A DNA stretch of 64,000 nucleotides from JBDREC01 sp043820105 [NCBI: Pseudomonadota bacterium] (GTDB lineage Bacteria; Bdellovibrionota_F; JAHFAK01): contig JBDREC010000090.1 in assembly GCA_043820105.1 (NCBI GenBank), positions 1-64,000 on the forward strand. The letters run 5' to 3'. The notes beneath the pieces are model-generated. The model did not search any database. It saw only the letters and a program-made list of their open reading frames with translations, and was not told the DNA's origin. The translations under genes and the position numbers were made by a program. This document shows positions 7,849 through 17,398 of the stretch, one piece after another (position 1 is the first letter of the stretch; each line of letters opens with the position of its first letter).

Positions 7849-8664
7849 ATGAGTGATATGCAATACAAAGAAGTGAATTATAATATTTCCATGCAAGAGC
7901 ATAAATATGGAGATAATATTCATCTGCTATCAAATCCGATTTTAATGACTCAACTTGCAAAGCTGTGTTTTAAGACAACTATCCAACCACAAGTAAATGA
8001 GTTGATTACGTTTATTTATCGATCTATGACTGCAATTTTAATTAATCATCGTTTTCCCAGAATAAATGTGAAAAAAGAAACACGAATGATTGATTATAAT
8101 AAAGAAGCAATTTTTGAGGGTCAGATAATTGACACTGAACACAAGGTTGTGCTTGTTGACCTTGCCAGGGCTGGAATGCTTCCTTCCCTTGTTTGTTATC
8201 AATACTTAAATAATTTCTTAAATCCAGAAGGTGTTCGCCTTGATCATATCTTTATTAATAGAAAGATAAATGAAAAAGAAGAAGTTATTGGCACTAATTT
8301 AAGTGGTCATAAAATTGGTGGCGGTGTTGATAAATCTTTTGTAATATTTCCAGATCCAATGGGAGCTACAGGGATTTCAATTTGCAATGCTGTTGATGTT
8401 TATAAAAAGCAAATAGCTGGAACTCCTGATATGATGGTTGCTGTTCATTTAATTATTACACCTGAATACATAAAAAAGGTTAGCCAGGAACATCCTGATT
8501 TGCAGGTTTATGCGATTAGACTTGATAGAGGACTTTCAAGTCCTGAAGTTTTAAAAACAATTCCAGGCACTCATCCAGAGCAAGAAAAGGGTTTAAATGA
8601 AAAGCAATATATTGTTCCAGGAGCTGGTGGCTTGGGAGAAGTTATTAATAATAGTTATATATAA
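7849..8664 (+). CDS. upp: Uracil phosphoribosyltransferase
   Basis: 271 residues. Transfers phosphoribose from PRPP to uracil to give UMP in pyrimidine salvage. The PRPP loop is seen as FPDPMGATGIS (about 166-176) and the C-terminal uracil-binding segment as VPGAGGLGEVINN, a divergent form of the family GxGDxGDR-type tail. The protein is about 60 residues longer than the ~210-residue bacterial norm, with extra N-terminal sequence. It begins 8 bases after the ribbon-helix-helix gene, with GGAG in front. The hypoxanthine enzyme follows after a repeat-filled gap, giving a base-salvage cluster. Confidence 0.85.
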   Translation: MSDMQYKEVNYNISMQEHKYGDNIHLLSNPILMTQLAKLCFKTTIQPQVNELITFIYRSMTAILINHRFPRINVKKETRMIDYNKEAIFEGQIIDTEHKVVLVDLARAGMLPSLVCYQYLNNFLNPEGVRLDHIFINRKINEKEEVIGTNLSGHKIGGGVDKSFVIFPDPMGATGISICNAVDVYKKQIAGTPDMMVAVHLIITPEYIKKVSQEHPDLQVYAIRLDRGLSSPEVLKTIPGTHPEQEKGLNEKQYIVPGAGGLGEVINNSYI

Positions 8665-8728
8665 GTGGTAAGAGGTAAGTGGTAAGTGGTAAGTATTCCT
8701 TACGACTTACGACATACGACTTACGACT
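8662..8728. repeat. Heptamer repeats forming an imperfect inverted pair
   Basis: Tandem TAAGTGG units (8662-8694) face CTTACGA/CATACGA units (8698-8727). The two halves are partly complementary, so the transcript between upp and hpt could fold into an imperfect hairpin. Confidence 0.7.
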
Positions 8729-8743
8729 GTAAATGAGGTATTT

Positions 8744-9259
8744 ATGCCCGAACTTAAAGTGCTTATTTCCGAAGAAGATGTTTTAAAAAGAGTTAAGGAG
8801 CTTGGTACTCAAATAAGTAAGGATTATGAAGGCAAATCTCTCACTGTAATTGGAGTTTTGAAGGGTTCTTTTTTATTTCAAGCAGATCTCGTTCGCTACA
8901 TAGATGTGCCAGTGCAAGTCGATTTTTTAGAAGTTTCAAGTTATGGCAACGAAACCAAATCAAGTGGTGTTGTAAAATTTGTCAAAGACCTTACCCATTC
9001 AATAGAAGGCCTTGATGTTTTGATTGTTGAAGATATTATTGATTCAGGCTTAACCATGAATTATCTTTTAAATAATTTAAAAACTAGAAATCCAGCATCT
9101 TTGAAGGTATGTACCTTATTGGAAAAACCTCATAAAACAGAAGTACCAATAGATTATACTGGATTCAAAATAGAGGATAAATTTGTAGTTGGCTATGGCC
9201 TGGATTACAGAGGATTTTATCGAAATACTAGATATATCGGCTATTTTGACAATCCATAA
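8744..9259 (+). CDS. hpt: Hypoxanthine(-guanine) phosphoribosyltransferase
   Basis: 171 residues, normal family length. Makes IMP/GMP from hypoxanthine/guanine and PRPP. The PRPP motif is VEDIIDSGLT (95-104), preceded by the conserved LKGSFLF loop (about 44-50) and followed by the FVVGYGLDYRGFYR region that binds the purine. Start ATG is preceded by GAGG. It sits 79 bases after upp with heptamer repeats between; whether they share a transcript depends on whether the repeat hairpin stops transcription. Confidence 0.95.
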   Translation: MPELKVLISEEDVLKRVKELGTQISKDYEGKSLTVIGVLKGSFLFQADLVRYIDVPVQVDFLEVSSYGNETKSSGVVKFVKDLTHSIEGLDVLIVEDIIDSGLTMNYLLNNLKTRNPASLKVCTLLEKPHKTEVPIDYTGFKIEDKFVVGYGLDYRGFYRNTRYIGYFDNP

Positions 9260-9370
9260 TTGCCCCCTTTTTAGCTTGCCAATCATCAATAGTCATGCTT
9301 ATTTAATCGCCTTAAAATTGATATGTTTTATAAATGTTTAATATAGTAGTAAGCTTTATTGGATGAAATA

Positions 9371-9439
9371 GTATTCAGTATTCAGTATTTAGTATTCAGT
9401 AAGAAAAACACTGAATACCGAATACCGAATACTGAATAC
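9371..9439. repeat. Inverted heptamer-repeat hairpin (GTATTCA units)
   Basis: Two 30-base arms, 9371-9400 and 9410-9439, built from the 7-bp unit GTATTCA/GTATTCG. They match as inverted repeats at 27 of 30 positions around a 9-base loop. Located between hpt and hflK; may end the hpt transcript or be a mobile repeat. Related units recur at 34372-34410. Confidence 0.85.
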
Positions 9440-9477
9440 CCAAGTTAAGGTTTACTACTTAGCAAAGGAGCGAACTA

Positions 9478-10509
9478 ATGAGTCAATGGCAAAGAAATGA
9501 ACAACCTAACCCCTTTCGTGATCTTGAAAATCTTTTAGTTTGGTTTAAAAATAATAAATCTTTAGTTATTATTGGAGCAGTATTATTATTGAGTCTTTTT
9601 GTTGGAAGCAAAACCTTTTATACTGTTCAACCCAATGAAGAGGCAGTGGTTTTAAGACTTGGAAAATATAACAAAACTTCAGATCCTGGCCTAAATTTCA
9701 TGATTCCAATTTTTGATAAGGTACTAAAGGTAAAAACATCCTTAATTCATCAAGAGGAGTTTGGTTTCAGAGGAGCACTTGATCAAACCAGTCATAACAC
9801 ACAAAAAAGTTCTAATTACAAAGAAGAAGCAATAACATTAACTGGTGATTTGAATGTTGCTGTGGTTGAGTGGATTGTTCAATATCAAATCAGTGATCCA
9901 ATGAAATATCTTTTTAATGCAAAAGATCCAATTCAAACAATTAGAGATATTTCTCAAGCCATCATGCGAAGAGTTGTGGGGGACAGGCTTGTTAGTGAAG
10001 TTCTAACAATTGGTAGAGCAGAAATCGCATCTGAAGCTCAAAAACTAACTCAAGAGGTTTTAGATTCTTATAATATTGGTATTCGGATTGTTTCTGTGAA
10101 ACTACAGGATATTAATCCTCCTGATATTGTTAAGCCTTCCTTTAATGAAGTTAATGCTGCTAAACAAGAACAGGAAGAAGTAATAAACATTGCTGAAAGA
10201 AAATATAATAGCATAATTCCAGAAGCCAAAGGTCTTGCTAAGAAAAAAATAGCCCTGGCTACTGGTTATGCAACTGAAATCATAAATCAGGCAGAGGGTG
10301 ATGTTGCTCAGTTTAATCAAATTTATTTTGAATATAAAAAAGCACCTTCTATTACAAAGAAAAGACTTTATATTGAAAAAATGCAGGATATTTTCACAAA
10401 ATTAAAAAAAGTGACCATTGTGGATGAAGAAGTAAAAGGCTTGCTTCCTATTTTTGGAAACAAAGGCTCAAGCTCATCTTCCTCAGCTTATGAAGGAGGT
10501 GTTAAATGA
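9478..10509 (+). CDS. hflK: HflK-type band 7/prohibitin membrane protein
   Basis: 343 residues. A single membrane helix (about 31-50) precedes an SPFH/band 7 domain beginning TVQPNEEAVVLRLGKY, the HflK signature. In Proteobacteria HflK and HflC form a large ring around the FtsH protease and limit its access to membrane proteins. A Ser-rich tail closes the protein. It overlaps hflC by 4 bases (ATGA), the normal hflKC arrangement; no ftsH is in the window. Start supported by AAAGGAG upstream. Confidence 0.88.
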   Translation: MSQWQRNEQPNPFRDLENLLVWFKNNKSLVIIGAVLLLSLFVGSKTFYTVQPNEEAVVLRLGKYNKTSDPGLNFMIPIFDKVLKVKTSLIHQEEFGFRGALDQTSHNTQKSSNYKEEAITLTGDLNVAVVEWIVQYQISDPMKYLFNAKDPIQTIRDISQAIMRRVVGDRLVSEVLTIGRAEIASEAQKLTQEVLDSYNIGIRIVSVKLQDINPPDIVKPSFNEVNAAKQEQEEVINIAERKYNSIIPEAKGLAKKKIALATGYATEIINQAEGDVAQFNQIYFEYKKAPSITKKRLYIEKMQDIFTKLKKVTIVDEEVKGLLPIFGNKGSSSSSSAYEGGVK

Positions 10510-11480
10510 AAAATAATAATATATTAATTTCTATTGTGGTAATTGCAGCTATTTTAATAATAGCAATTTATCAATCAGTTTACATTGTTCCAGAAGGCTT
10601 TCAATCAATTATTACACAATTTGGAAAACCAATAGGAAAGGCCAAGGTTGAAGCTGGTTTATATTTTAAAACCCCTTTTATTCAAAAAGTTATTTATCTT
10701 GAAAAAAGGATGTTAAACTGGGATGGAATACCAAATCAAATTCCAACTAAAGACAAAAAATTTATTCTGGTTGATACAACAGCTAGATGGAAAATTACAG
10801 ATCCCCTTTTGTATATTATGACTGTTCAAAATGATAGAGGCGCTAAAGCAAGGCTTGATGCTGTTATAGAAGCTACAACCAGAGATATGATTGCAAATCA
10901 TAATTTAGTAGAAACAGTTCGAAATACTAACAATATTATAAATAAGATAAATGAAAGAGTATCAAGACAGAAAAAAGGTATATTCCAGTCAGGTGAAGAA
11001 GAAATTGTTGGTGAAATTGAACCTATTACAATTGGTCGAGAAAAATTGGCTTCATACATTGTAAAAGGTGCTCAACCTGAACTGAAAAAGTTTGGTATTC
11101 AACTTATAGATGTGCAATTAAAAAGAATTGCATACGAAGATTCAGTTCAAAGAAAAGTTTTTGATAGGATGATTTCCGAAAGAAAAAGGATAGCTGAAAA
11201 AATTAGATCTTTTGGTAAAGGTCAGCAAGCAGAAATTGAAGGTAAAACAGATCTTGAGCTTAAAAAGATTGAATCCGAAGCCTATAGAACTTCAAAAGAA
11301 ATAAAAGGTAAAGCAGAAGCTGTACAGTATGCAATTTATGCTAAAGCTTTTAAGCAAGATCCTGACTTTTACGAGTTCTTAAGAACCTTAGAAGCTTATG
11401 ATGAAGCATTTTCCGAAGATTTTAATTTTATTTTATCAACAGATTCCAAGTTTTTTAATGTTCTTAAAAATGGTAAATGA
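10506..11480 (+). CDS. hflC: HflC-type band 7/prohibitin membrane protein
   Basis: 324 residues with an N-terminal helix (about 6-24) and an SPFH domain opening VYIVPEGFQSIITQFGKP. Partner of HflK in the ring that encloses FtsH at the inner membrane. The coiled segment around residues 220-265 (rich in K, E, R) is the usual assembly region. Overlaps hflK by 4 bases. A histidine kinase gene follows after 66 bases, suggesting that envelope quality control and the two-component system may be linked. Confidence 0.9.
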   Translation: MKNNNILISIVVIAAILIIAIYQSVYIVPEGFQSIITQFGKPIGKAKVEAGLYFKTPFIQKVIYLEKRMLNWDGIPNQIPTKDKKFILVDTTARWKITDPLLYIMTVQNDRGAKARLDAVIEATTRDMIANHNLVETVRNTNNIINKINERVSRQKKGIFQSGEEEIVGEIEPITIGREKLASYIVKGAQPELKKFGIQLIDVQLKRIAYEDSVQRKVFDRMISERKRIAEKIRSFGKGQQAEIEGKTDLELKKIESEAYRTSKEIKGKAEAVQYAIYAKAFKQDPDFYEFLRTLEAYDEAFSEDFNFILSTDSKFFNVLKNGK

Positions 11481-11546
11481 GCAATAAAGTTAATTTAAAA
11501 CCTGGCGACTTCTTGCACTGGTGTTCTGGTGCACAAGGAATGATTT

Positions 11547-12980
11547 ATGGAAAAAATATTTAATAAAAGAATTAGAAACAAGCTTATTTTAGTTTTCTTA
11601 ATTCCAATTTGTATAATAGTTATTGTTTTTGGTTTTATTAATTATTTAATTTCAAGAAAAGGGATGGAAGATGAACTTGCTAAGCGTTTAATTGCCATTG
11701 CCAACAGTGCCTCAGGTTTTATTCCCATTGATAGTGTTGTTTATTTAGCGCCTGGAGATGAGTCAACGCGGCTTTATAAGTCATTATTTACCAAGCTTAA
11801 AAAGCTAAAAGACTTAAACAATGTTAAAAAAATATATGTATTCACTAAGGAAAACAAGGCACTTATTGACACTGATCCAAATGTTACAATTGGGTATTAT
11901 TATACTAAGCATGAGTTTGATGAATCTGAACTTTCTCGAGTTTTAGCAGGTGAGGCAAGCACTTCAATAATGTTTAAGGGGCAGGATGGGCTTTATTATA
12001 AAACTGGTTATGTCCCCTTTTTTGATAGAAATAATGAAACAGTTATCATAGGTGTTGAAGGGAGTGTTGAATTTTTTGCAACACTTCGTAAGCTCAATAC
12101 TATTTTATTATGGCTTACACTGTTTTCAATTACGATTGTTATTTTAGCTTCAATTTTATTTTCAAGAAGAATTGTAAATCCTATCAAAAATCTAATGTCA
12201 GCTATTACAAAAATTGGTGATGGAGATTTATTGTCTAAAGTTCCAGTTCAAACAAAGGATGAAATTGGTTATCTTAGTTATAAATTTAATGAGATGCGAG
12301 AAAATCTATTAGAAAGAGATAATCGCATGAAGATGATGCTGCAAGGTATAGCACATGAAGTTAGAAATCCTCTTGGTGGAATAGAATTATTTACAGGTCT
12401 TTTATCTGAACAAGTTTCCGATAGTGCTGAAAAAACTCAGTATGTAGAAAAAATAAAAAAAGAAACAGCGAATTTAAAAAATATTGTGAATGACTTTTTA
12501 GATTATGCAAGAGCCGTTAACCTTGATATTCATTCAGTGGACATGAATAAGTTTTTTAATGATACAGCTTTATATTTTAAAACTGATATGGAAAAAAAGA
12601 AAATAAATTATAACATAGAGCTTAAATCAAAGAAGAGGAGCTTTAATATTGATCTTGAATATATGCAGAGAGTATTTTTTAATCTTTTTGATAATGCTAT
12701 TCATGCAATGCCTATGGGAGGTCAGATAAATATAAGAACAGCTAACTGTGCTTCTGAAGATAAAAATAAAGTTGTATGTGTTCAGTTTTCTGATACAGGA
12801 ATTGGAATTAGCAAAGAAAACATTGAATCCATTTTCACTCCTTTTTTTACAACCAAGGCTAAAGGAACTGGGCTTGGTTTAGCCTTTACAAAAAAGATCA
12901 TTGAAGAGCATGGAGGAGGCATTAAGGTGGAAAGTGAACTTAATAAGGGTACTGACGTATTTATATCATTGCCATGTTAA
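11547..12980 (+). CDS. Membrane sensor histidine kinase
   Basis: 477 residues. Two membrane helices (about 13-34 and 184-205) enclose a ~150-residue external sensor region that looks Cache-like. HAMP follows (206-258), then HisKA with phospho-acceptor His270 in GIAHEVRNPLGG, and the ATPase with N-box around N379-N383, DTGIG (416-420) and GTGLGL (440-445). The HxxxNPL form is typical of NtrB-type kinases that work with sigma54 regulators, and exactly such a regulator starts 19 bases downstream. The signal sensed is unknown; hflKC upstream and an outer-membrane protein downstream hint at an envelope signal. Confidence 0.92.
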   Translation: MEKIFNKRIRNKLILVFLIPICIIVIVFGFINYLISRKGMEDELAKRLIAIANSASGFIPIDSVVYLAPGDESTRLYKSLFTKLKKLKDLNNVKKIYVFTKENKALIDTDPNVTIGYYYTKHEFDESELSRVLAGEASTSIMFKGQDGLYYKTGYVPFFDRNNETVIIGVEGSVEFFATLRKLNTILLWLTLFSITIVILASILFSRRIVNPIKNLMSAITKIGDGDLLSKVPVQTKDEIGYLSYKFNEMRENLLERDNRMKMMLQGIAHEVRNPLGGIELFTGLLSEQVSDSAEKTQYVEKIKKETANLKNIVNDFLDYARAVNLDIHSVDMNKFFNDTALYFKTDMEKKKINYNIELKSKKRSFNIDLEYMQRVFFNLFDNAIHAMPMGGQINIRTANCASEDKNKVVCVQFSDTGIGISKENIESIFTPFFTTKAKGTGLGLAFTKKIIEEHGGGIKVESELNKGTDVFISLPC

Positions 12981-12999
12981 CTTATAAGGGACTAAAGAA

Positions 13000-14394
13000 A
13001 TGAATATTCTTGTCATAGATGATAATCAAACAATGCGAGAAGGAATCGCTCAAATTATTAAGAATATGGGTCATCATGTTTTTGAGGCTGAAAATGGAAA
13101 TGAGGGCCTCGAAATATCTAAAAACAACATTGTGGATTTCACAATTTGTGATTTAAAAATGGAAGAAATGGATGGAATTGGTGTTTTAAAGGAAATTAAA
13201 AAAGTGGATCCTGAAGCCTTGTTTATGATAATTACTGGCTATGGAACCATTGAAGTTGCTGTTGAAGCCATGAGAATTGGAGCATATGACTTTATTACTA
13301 AGCCTTTTTCTGCTGATGTATTAAAAGCAAAGGTTGAAAATGCCTTGAAAGTAAAAGAGCTTTCAAACCAAAATGTAAAACTTCAAAGAGAAAATCTTAT
13401 ATTAAAAGAAGATAATATGGAAAGCTTTTCAAGTTCTACAATTATTGGGAAATCTGCTTGCTTAAAAGAAGTTATTGAGCGCATAGAAAAAATCGCTTTA
13501 ACAGATTCTTCTGTGCTTATTACTGGTGAGAGCGGTACAGGGAAAGAGCTTGTGGCAAAAGCTATTCATTATGCAAGTAAAAGAAAAGACAAACCTTTTA
13601 TTAAAGTTAACTGTGGGGCTTTAGCTGAAGGTGTTTTAGAAAGTGAATTGTTTGGGCATGAAAAAGGTTCTTTTACTGGTGCTATAAAAAGAAAGCTTGG
13701 CAGATTTGAGTTAGCAGATACTGGAACAATATTTCTTGATGAAGTTGGAGATTTTTCACCAACTTTGCAATTAAAGTTATTGAGAGTTTTACAGGAAAGA
13801 GAATTCGAAAGAGTTGGTGGTACTGAAACTTTAAAAGTTGATGTCAGGTTTATTAGTGCAACAAATAAAAATCTTGAAGAATGTATTATCCAGGGTAGTT
13901 TTCGAGAAGACCTTTACTATAGGCTTCATATTATACCTGTTGTTATGCCTAATCTTAGGGATAGAAAAGAAGATATTCCAATCCTTCTAGAACACTTTGT
14001 TAATAAACTTAATAAAAAAACGGGTGCTGGCAAAAAAAGATTTTCAAGTGAAGCACTTGCAAAACTTTCGTCCTATTATTGGCCTGGAAATATTCGTGAG
14101 CTTGAAAATATAACAGAACAAATCTATGTTCTTTCTAGTAATGACATTATTGAAGAAAATGATTTACCAGTTTATATATTATCTACTCAAATAAAATCAA
14201 ACTTAGATTTATCTTCTCAAGATTTATCATTAAATGATGCTTTAGAAAAACTTGAAAAAAGAATGATTGAAGAGGCTTATAAAAAAGCATCCGGAATTAA
14301 AACAGAAGCAGCCAGGCTTTTAGGGATAAAAACCAGTGCTTTGTATTATAAATTAGAAAAATATGGGCTTATAGAAGTAACTGAAAAAAAATAA
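13000..14394 (+). CDS. NtrC-type sigma54 response regulator
   Basis: 464 residues. Receiver domain with phospho-acceptor Asp51 (ICDLKM), AAA+ domain with Walker A GESGTGKE (176-183), and a C-terminal Fis-type helix-turn-helix (about 420-460). The loop that touches sigma54 is GSFTGA (223-228), the common Ser variant of GAFTGA. Phosphorylated protein would form a ring at an upstream enhancer and open sigma54 promoters by ATP hydrolysis. It lies directly after its kinase and overlaps the next gene by one base. It is a candidate activator of the sigma54 promoters seen across this window, though that link is inference. Confidence 0.95.
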   Translation: MNILVIDDNQTMREGIAQIIKNMGHHVFEAENGNEGLEISKNNIVDFTICDLKMEEMDGIGVLKEIKKVDPEALFMIITGYGTIEVAVEAMRIGAYDFITKPFSADVLKAKVENALKVKELSNQNVKLQRENLILKEDNMESFSSSTIIGKSACLKEVIERIEKIALTDSSVLITGESGTGKELVAKAIHYASKRKDKPFIKVNCGALAEGVLESELFGHEKGSFTGAIKRKLGRFELADTGTIFLDEVGDFSPTLQLKLLRVLQEREFERVGGTETLKVDVRFISATNKNLEECIIQGSFREDLYYRLHIIPVVMPNLRDRKEDIPILLEHFVNKLNKKTGAGKKRFSSEALAKLSSYYWPGNIRELENITEQIYVLSSNDIIEENDLPVYILSTQIKSNLDLSSQDLSLNDALEKLEKRMIEEAYKKASGIKTEAARLLGIKTSALYYKLEKYGLIEVTEKK

Positions 14395-15767
14395 TGATTC
14401 ATATGGGTAAAATTCTGTATAATAAAAGATATTTAAAAGCCATAAGTTCTATAGCTATATTCCTTGCTTTTATTTTATCAGTTTCTTTGTTATTTGCACA
14501 AGATCAAAAGAAGTATTATGATCCAGAAATTATTATATTAAAAAAATCAATAGCTCATCTTGAGCTCGAACTTGATCGCCTTAATTTAGAGATGCAAAAT
14601 AAGCATCAAGAAATTGAAAAACAATCCACTGAAATTAATAAAATGAAAACAGCACAGTGGTCAAATTATAGTTGGTTTAGATCATTAAAATTAAATAAAA
14701 ATCTAGCTATAGCAGAAGAAATGCGCAAGGATTACACTTCAAAACTTGAACGACATAGAAAACTAAAATTTAGAATCATAAACTTAAAGTGGAAGCTAAT
14801 TGACAGATATGATGCTATTTTAGATGACTTAGCAAAGCAAATATATGTTAAAAAAACAGCTGGAAAGTCCTTTGTTCTTCCTTATTTAAAGAAGTATAGC
14901 TTTTTTTCCAAGGAAAAGGAAAAAATTGAATCAAAATTAGACCAGCCAGAAATGAAAGAGCAAAAGTTTTTTATTGTTGAGGCTGATCCTCTTGACGGTC
15001 CAGATGAAATAAATGACAAAATAGATATTCTTAGGGATATGGAAGATAAATTAGATTCAAATATTGCTAAAGTATCAAGGATCCTGAAGGACCTAAAAAG
15101 AAGAGAGTTGCTTTTAAAAGAGGTCAAAAGATTTAAGGATGAAATTGAGTTTTTTTCTGACGAATTTTTTGTTATGAAAACAAAACAAGAATCTGATGAT
15201 GAAGATGACTCTAGCTCTGATGGATCTGATGATGGTTCACAAGATTCAGATGGAACAGCTGATGGCACAGATGGAGACGGAGACGCAGATGGAACAACTC
15301 AAGATTCTGACTCAGATCAATCTGGTGATGGTGTTAGCACTACGGATACCAGTACTGATACTCAAGGTCAAACAGGCGATCAAACGGGAGATGTTGATGG
15401 AACAATAGATACTGGAACAGGTACAGATACGCAAACACAAGGAACAGATACTAGTGATCAAACCTCAGGCGCAGGCAATACTGGAACAGGAACAGATGGA
15501 TCCTCAACAATTGATACAGCTAACACCGGGACTGTGGCTGATAGTGAAACCTTGGCAGACATTTCAAGAAACACAATAAACACACCATTCAGGGGGACTC
15601 TTGATATTGCTAATATTGATAAAATAAAGGAACTGTCCTTGCCTGATGCTATAAAAATGCTTTCTCAAAAAGAAAAATCTCTTGAAAAACTAAAAACTCA
15701 ATTAAAAGATAAAATCAATTCTTTAAATAAAGAGATTGATAAAAGATATAAAGAGGTGAAAAAGTAA
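14394..15767 (+). CDS. Secreted coiled-coil protein with acidic Asp/Thr/Gly linker
   Basis: 457 residues, family not recognised. An N-terminal signal peptide (about 14-36, ending LLFAQ) leads to a long charged coiled coil (about 45-260), then a low-complexity D/T/G/S-rich stretch (about 262-385), then a short C-terminal coiled coil (about 410-455). The ATG overlaps the stop of the regulator gene by one base; a second ATG three codons later is possible. The next gene, an outer-membrane-like protein, starts 1 base after its stop. The pair probably acts together in the periplasm, the linker spanning space or binding calcium. Confidence 0.75.
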   Translation: MIHMGKILYNKRYLKAISSIAIFLAFILSVSLLFAQDQKKYYDPEIIILKKSIAHLELELDRLNLEMQNKHQEIEKQSTEINKMKTAQWSNYSWFRSLKLNKNLAIAEEMRKDYTSKLERHRKLKFRIINLKWKLIDRYDAILDDLAKQIYVKKTAGKSFVLPYLKKYSFFSKEKEKIESKLDQPEMKEQKFFIVEADPLDGPDEINDKIDILRDMEDKLDSNIAKVSRILKDLKRRELLLKEVKRFKDEIEFFSDEFFVMKTKQESDDEDDSSSDGSDDGSQDSDGTADGTDGDGDADGTTQDSDSDQSGDGVSTTDTSTDTQGQTGDQTGDVDGTIDTGTGTDTQTQGTDTSDQTSGAGNTGTGTDGSSTIDTANTGTVADSETLADISRNTINTPFRGTLDIANIDKIKELSLPDAIKMLSQKEKSLEKLKTQLKDKINSLNKEIDKRYKEVKK

Positions 15768-15768
15768 T

Positions 15769-16857
15769 ATGTCAAAATTATCTTATTTTATTTTAGCATT
15801 TTTTTTCACAATAAAGTTTTTCCTATATGCTGAGGAAGAAATTCAAGTTGAAAGCCAACAGGAGCCTGGTTTCTTTGATGGAATAGATTTTGATGGTAAT
15901 GTATCCTTTAGCGGTGAATATGATGATAATGTTTATAAGACTCTTGGTGAAAATGTAGATGCTGATTTTGGGTCTAGGCTTTATCTTGATGCAAACTGTA
16001 AAGTGAAAATAGATGAAAAAGAGTATTTTAATGTTAGATATCAAGGTGGAGGTAAGAAATATTTAAACGAAGTTAGTCAGGATTCAATAATAAATAATGT
16101 TGAACTTGGCTATTCTAATATTTTTAAGGGTAACTATTTGCTTTCAGCTACTGCTAGCGTTAAGAATAAATTTGAACGAAGAGTTGGTGATGAGGATTAT
16201 CTGCTTTCCTATTTTGACTTGCTAAGTGGAAAATATTTTAATGACCTAAATTTATATGCTTTCATTAATGGAAAATATACTTTCTTTTATTATGACTATA
16301 AAATGGCCTACAGTTTTCACAGGGGAAGATATGGCGCCGGAGCAAAAAAAGGTATTTTTGATGACAAATTAGCTTATGAACTAAATTATTATTTTCAACA
16401 TCAGGGCTTTTTAGAAGCTTTATCCGGTTATTCTAAAAGGGAAGACGCTCTTCATGAAGTTGGAAATTATCTGCATCTTGATACATTTGTTTTTAGCAAA
16501 CTTGGTTATGTTTACCAGTTTAATGATTCAAATATTGATAGCCTAAAATTCCATAATCACAGGTTTACTGTTGAAGTTAACAAGTTATTACCGTTTGACA
16601 TTATGATTATGATTTATGGAACCTTACTCTATAAGATTTATAATTCTGGTTCAATTATTGATGAAGAATCTGAGCGTTCACTTCTAACAAGTTCAGAAGA
16701 TGAGTTTTTTAATTCCTTTATTATTAAAATTTCAAAGAGGCTTTATAAAGAACTTCACCTTGATTTTAAATATTCAAGATTTTCTGATGAGCTTTCATCA
16801 CTTGATGAGCAATATGAAAGAAATGTTTATAATATTGGGTTTAGATATAATTTTTAA
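15769..16857 (+). CDS. Probable outer-membrane beta-barrel protein
   Basis: 362 residues. A signal peptide (about 1-21) is followed by alternating hydrophobic/polar strands typical of beta barrels (for example DGNVSFSGEYDDNVYKT) and the chain ends in YNIGFRYNF, a C-terminal aromatic strand of the kind recognised by the BAM machinery. No known porin family could be named. It is the last gene of the cluster beginning with hflK or the histidine kinase and is probably the outer-membrane partner of the upstream coiled-coil protein. Its 3-prime end is one base from convergent folE. Confidence 0.75.
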   Translation: MSKLSYFILAFFFTIKFFLYAEEEIQVESQQEPGFFDGIDFDGNVSFSGEYDDNVYKTLGENVDADFGSRLYLDANCKVKIDEKEYFNVRYQGGGKKYLNEVSQDSIINNVELGYSNIFKGNYLLSATASVKNKFERRVGDEDYLLSYFDLLSGKYFNDLNLYAFINGKYTFFYYDYKMAYSFHRGRYGAGAKKGIFDDKLAYELNYYFQHQGFLEALSGYSKREDALHEVGNYLHLDTFVFSKLGYVYQFNDSNIDSLKFHNHRFTVEVNKLLPFDIMIMIYGTLLYKIYNSGSIIDEESERSLLTSSEDEFFNSFIIKISKRLYKELHLDFKYSRFSDELSSLDEQYERNVYNIGFRYNF

Positions 16858-16858
16858 G

Positions 16859-17398
16859 CTATTTTATCAAATTTAAAAACTCCGCCCGAGCTTCAGGTTC
16901 TTTTCTGAAATCCCCAAGCATGCAGCTTGTTTTGGCGATTGCATTTTCTTTTTTAATGCCTCTCATGGTCATGCACATGTGAGTTGCTTCCATTACAATA
17001 GCTACACCATGAGGTTTTAAATGCTTTTTTAGGCACTCAGCGATTTGTCTTGTAAGGCGTTCTTGCACTTGTAATCTTTTTGAATATACTTCTACTAAAT
17101 TAACAATTTTTGATAATCCTAAAATTTTACCATTAGGGATATAGGCAATATGACATTTGCCATGAAAAGGAAGCAGATGGTGCTCGCACATACTGTAAAA
17201 ATCAATATCCTTGAGAATAACCATGTCTTCTAGTTCATCACTAAAAACAGCGTTTTTAATTATTTTATCAGGATCTTCATTATAGCCATTTGTAATTTCT
17301 TTCCATGTTTTTACAAATCTCTTAGGAGTATCAATCAGTCCTTCACGGTTTGGATTTTCTCCGATATTTTTCAAGAAATCTTTTACCAGGTTTTCCAT
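16859..17398 (-). CDS. folE: GTP cyclohydrolase I
   Basis: 179 residues, normal for the family. Converts GTP to 7,8-dihydroneopterin triphosphate at the start of folate (or queuosine/pterin) synthesis. Zinc ligands Cys71, His74 ([10 protein letters not shown]) and Cys142 are present, with the GLSKIVNLV and QERLTRQIA segments of the active site. Single gene, convergent with the outer-membrane gene and divergent from the cyclase gene. Confidence 0.96.
   Translation of the reverse strand: MENLVKDFLKNIGENPNREGLIDTPKRFVKTWKEITNGYNEDPDKIIKNAVFSDELEDMVILKDIDFYSMCEHHLLPFHGKCHIAYIPNGKILGLSKIVNLVEVYSKRLQVQERLTRQIAECLKKHLKPHGVAIVMEATHMCMTMRGIKKENAIAKTSCMLGDFRKEPEARAEFLNLIK

Noticed and set aside
11502-11517. 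CTGGCGACTTCTTGCAC before the histidine kinase as a sigma54 promoter
   Set aside because: The GG and GC are 9 bases apart, not 10, and the distance to the start codon is short.
14882-15268. 128-residue minus-strand frame under the coiled-coil gene
   Set aside because: Ser/Glu-rich shadow of the acidic repeat-like plus-strand gene; no start signal.
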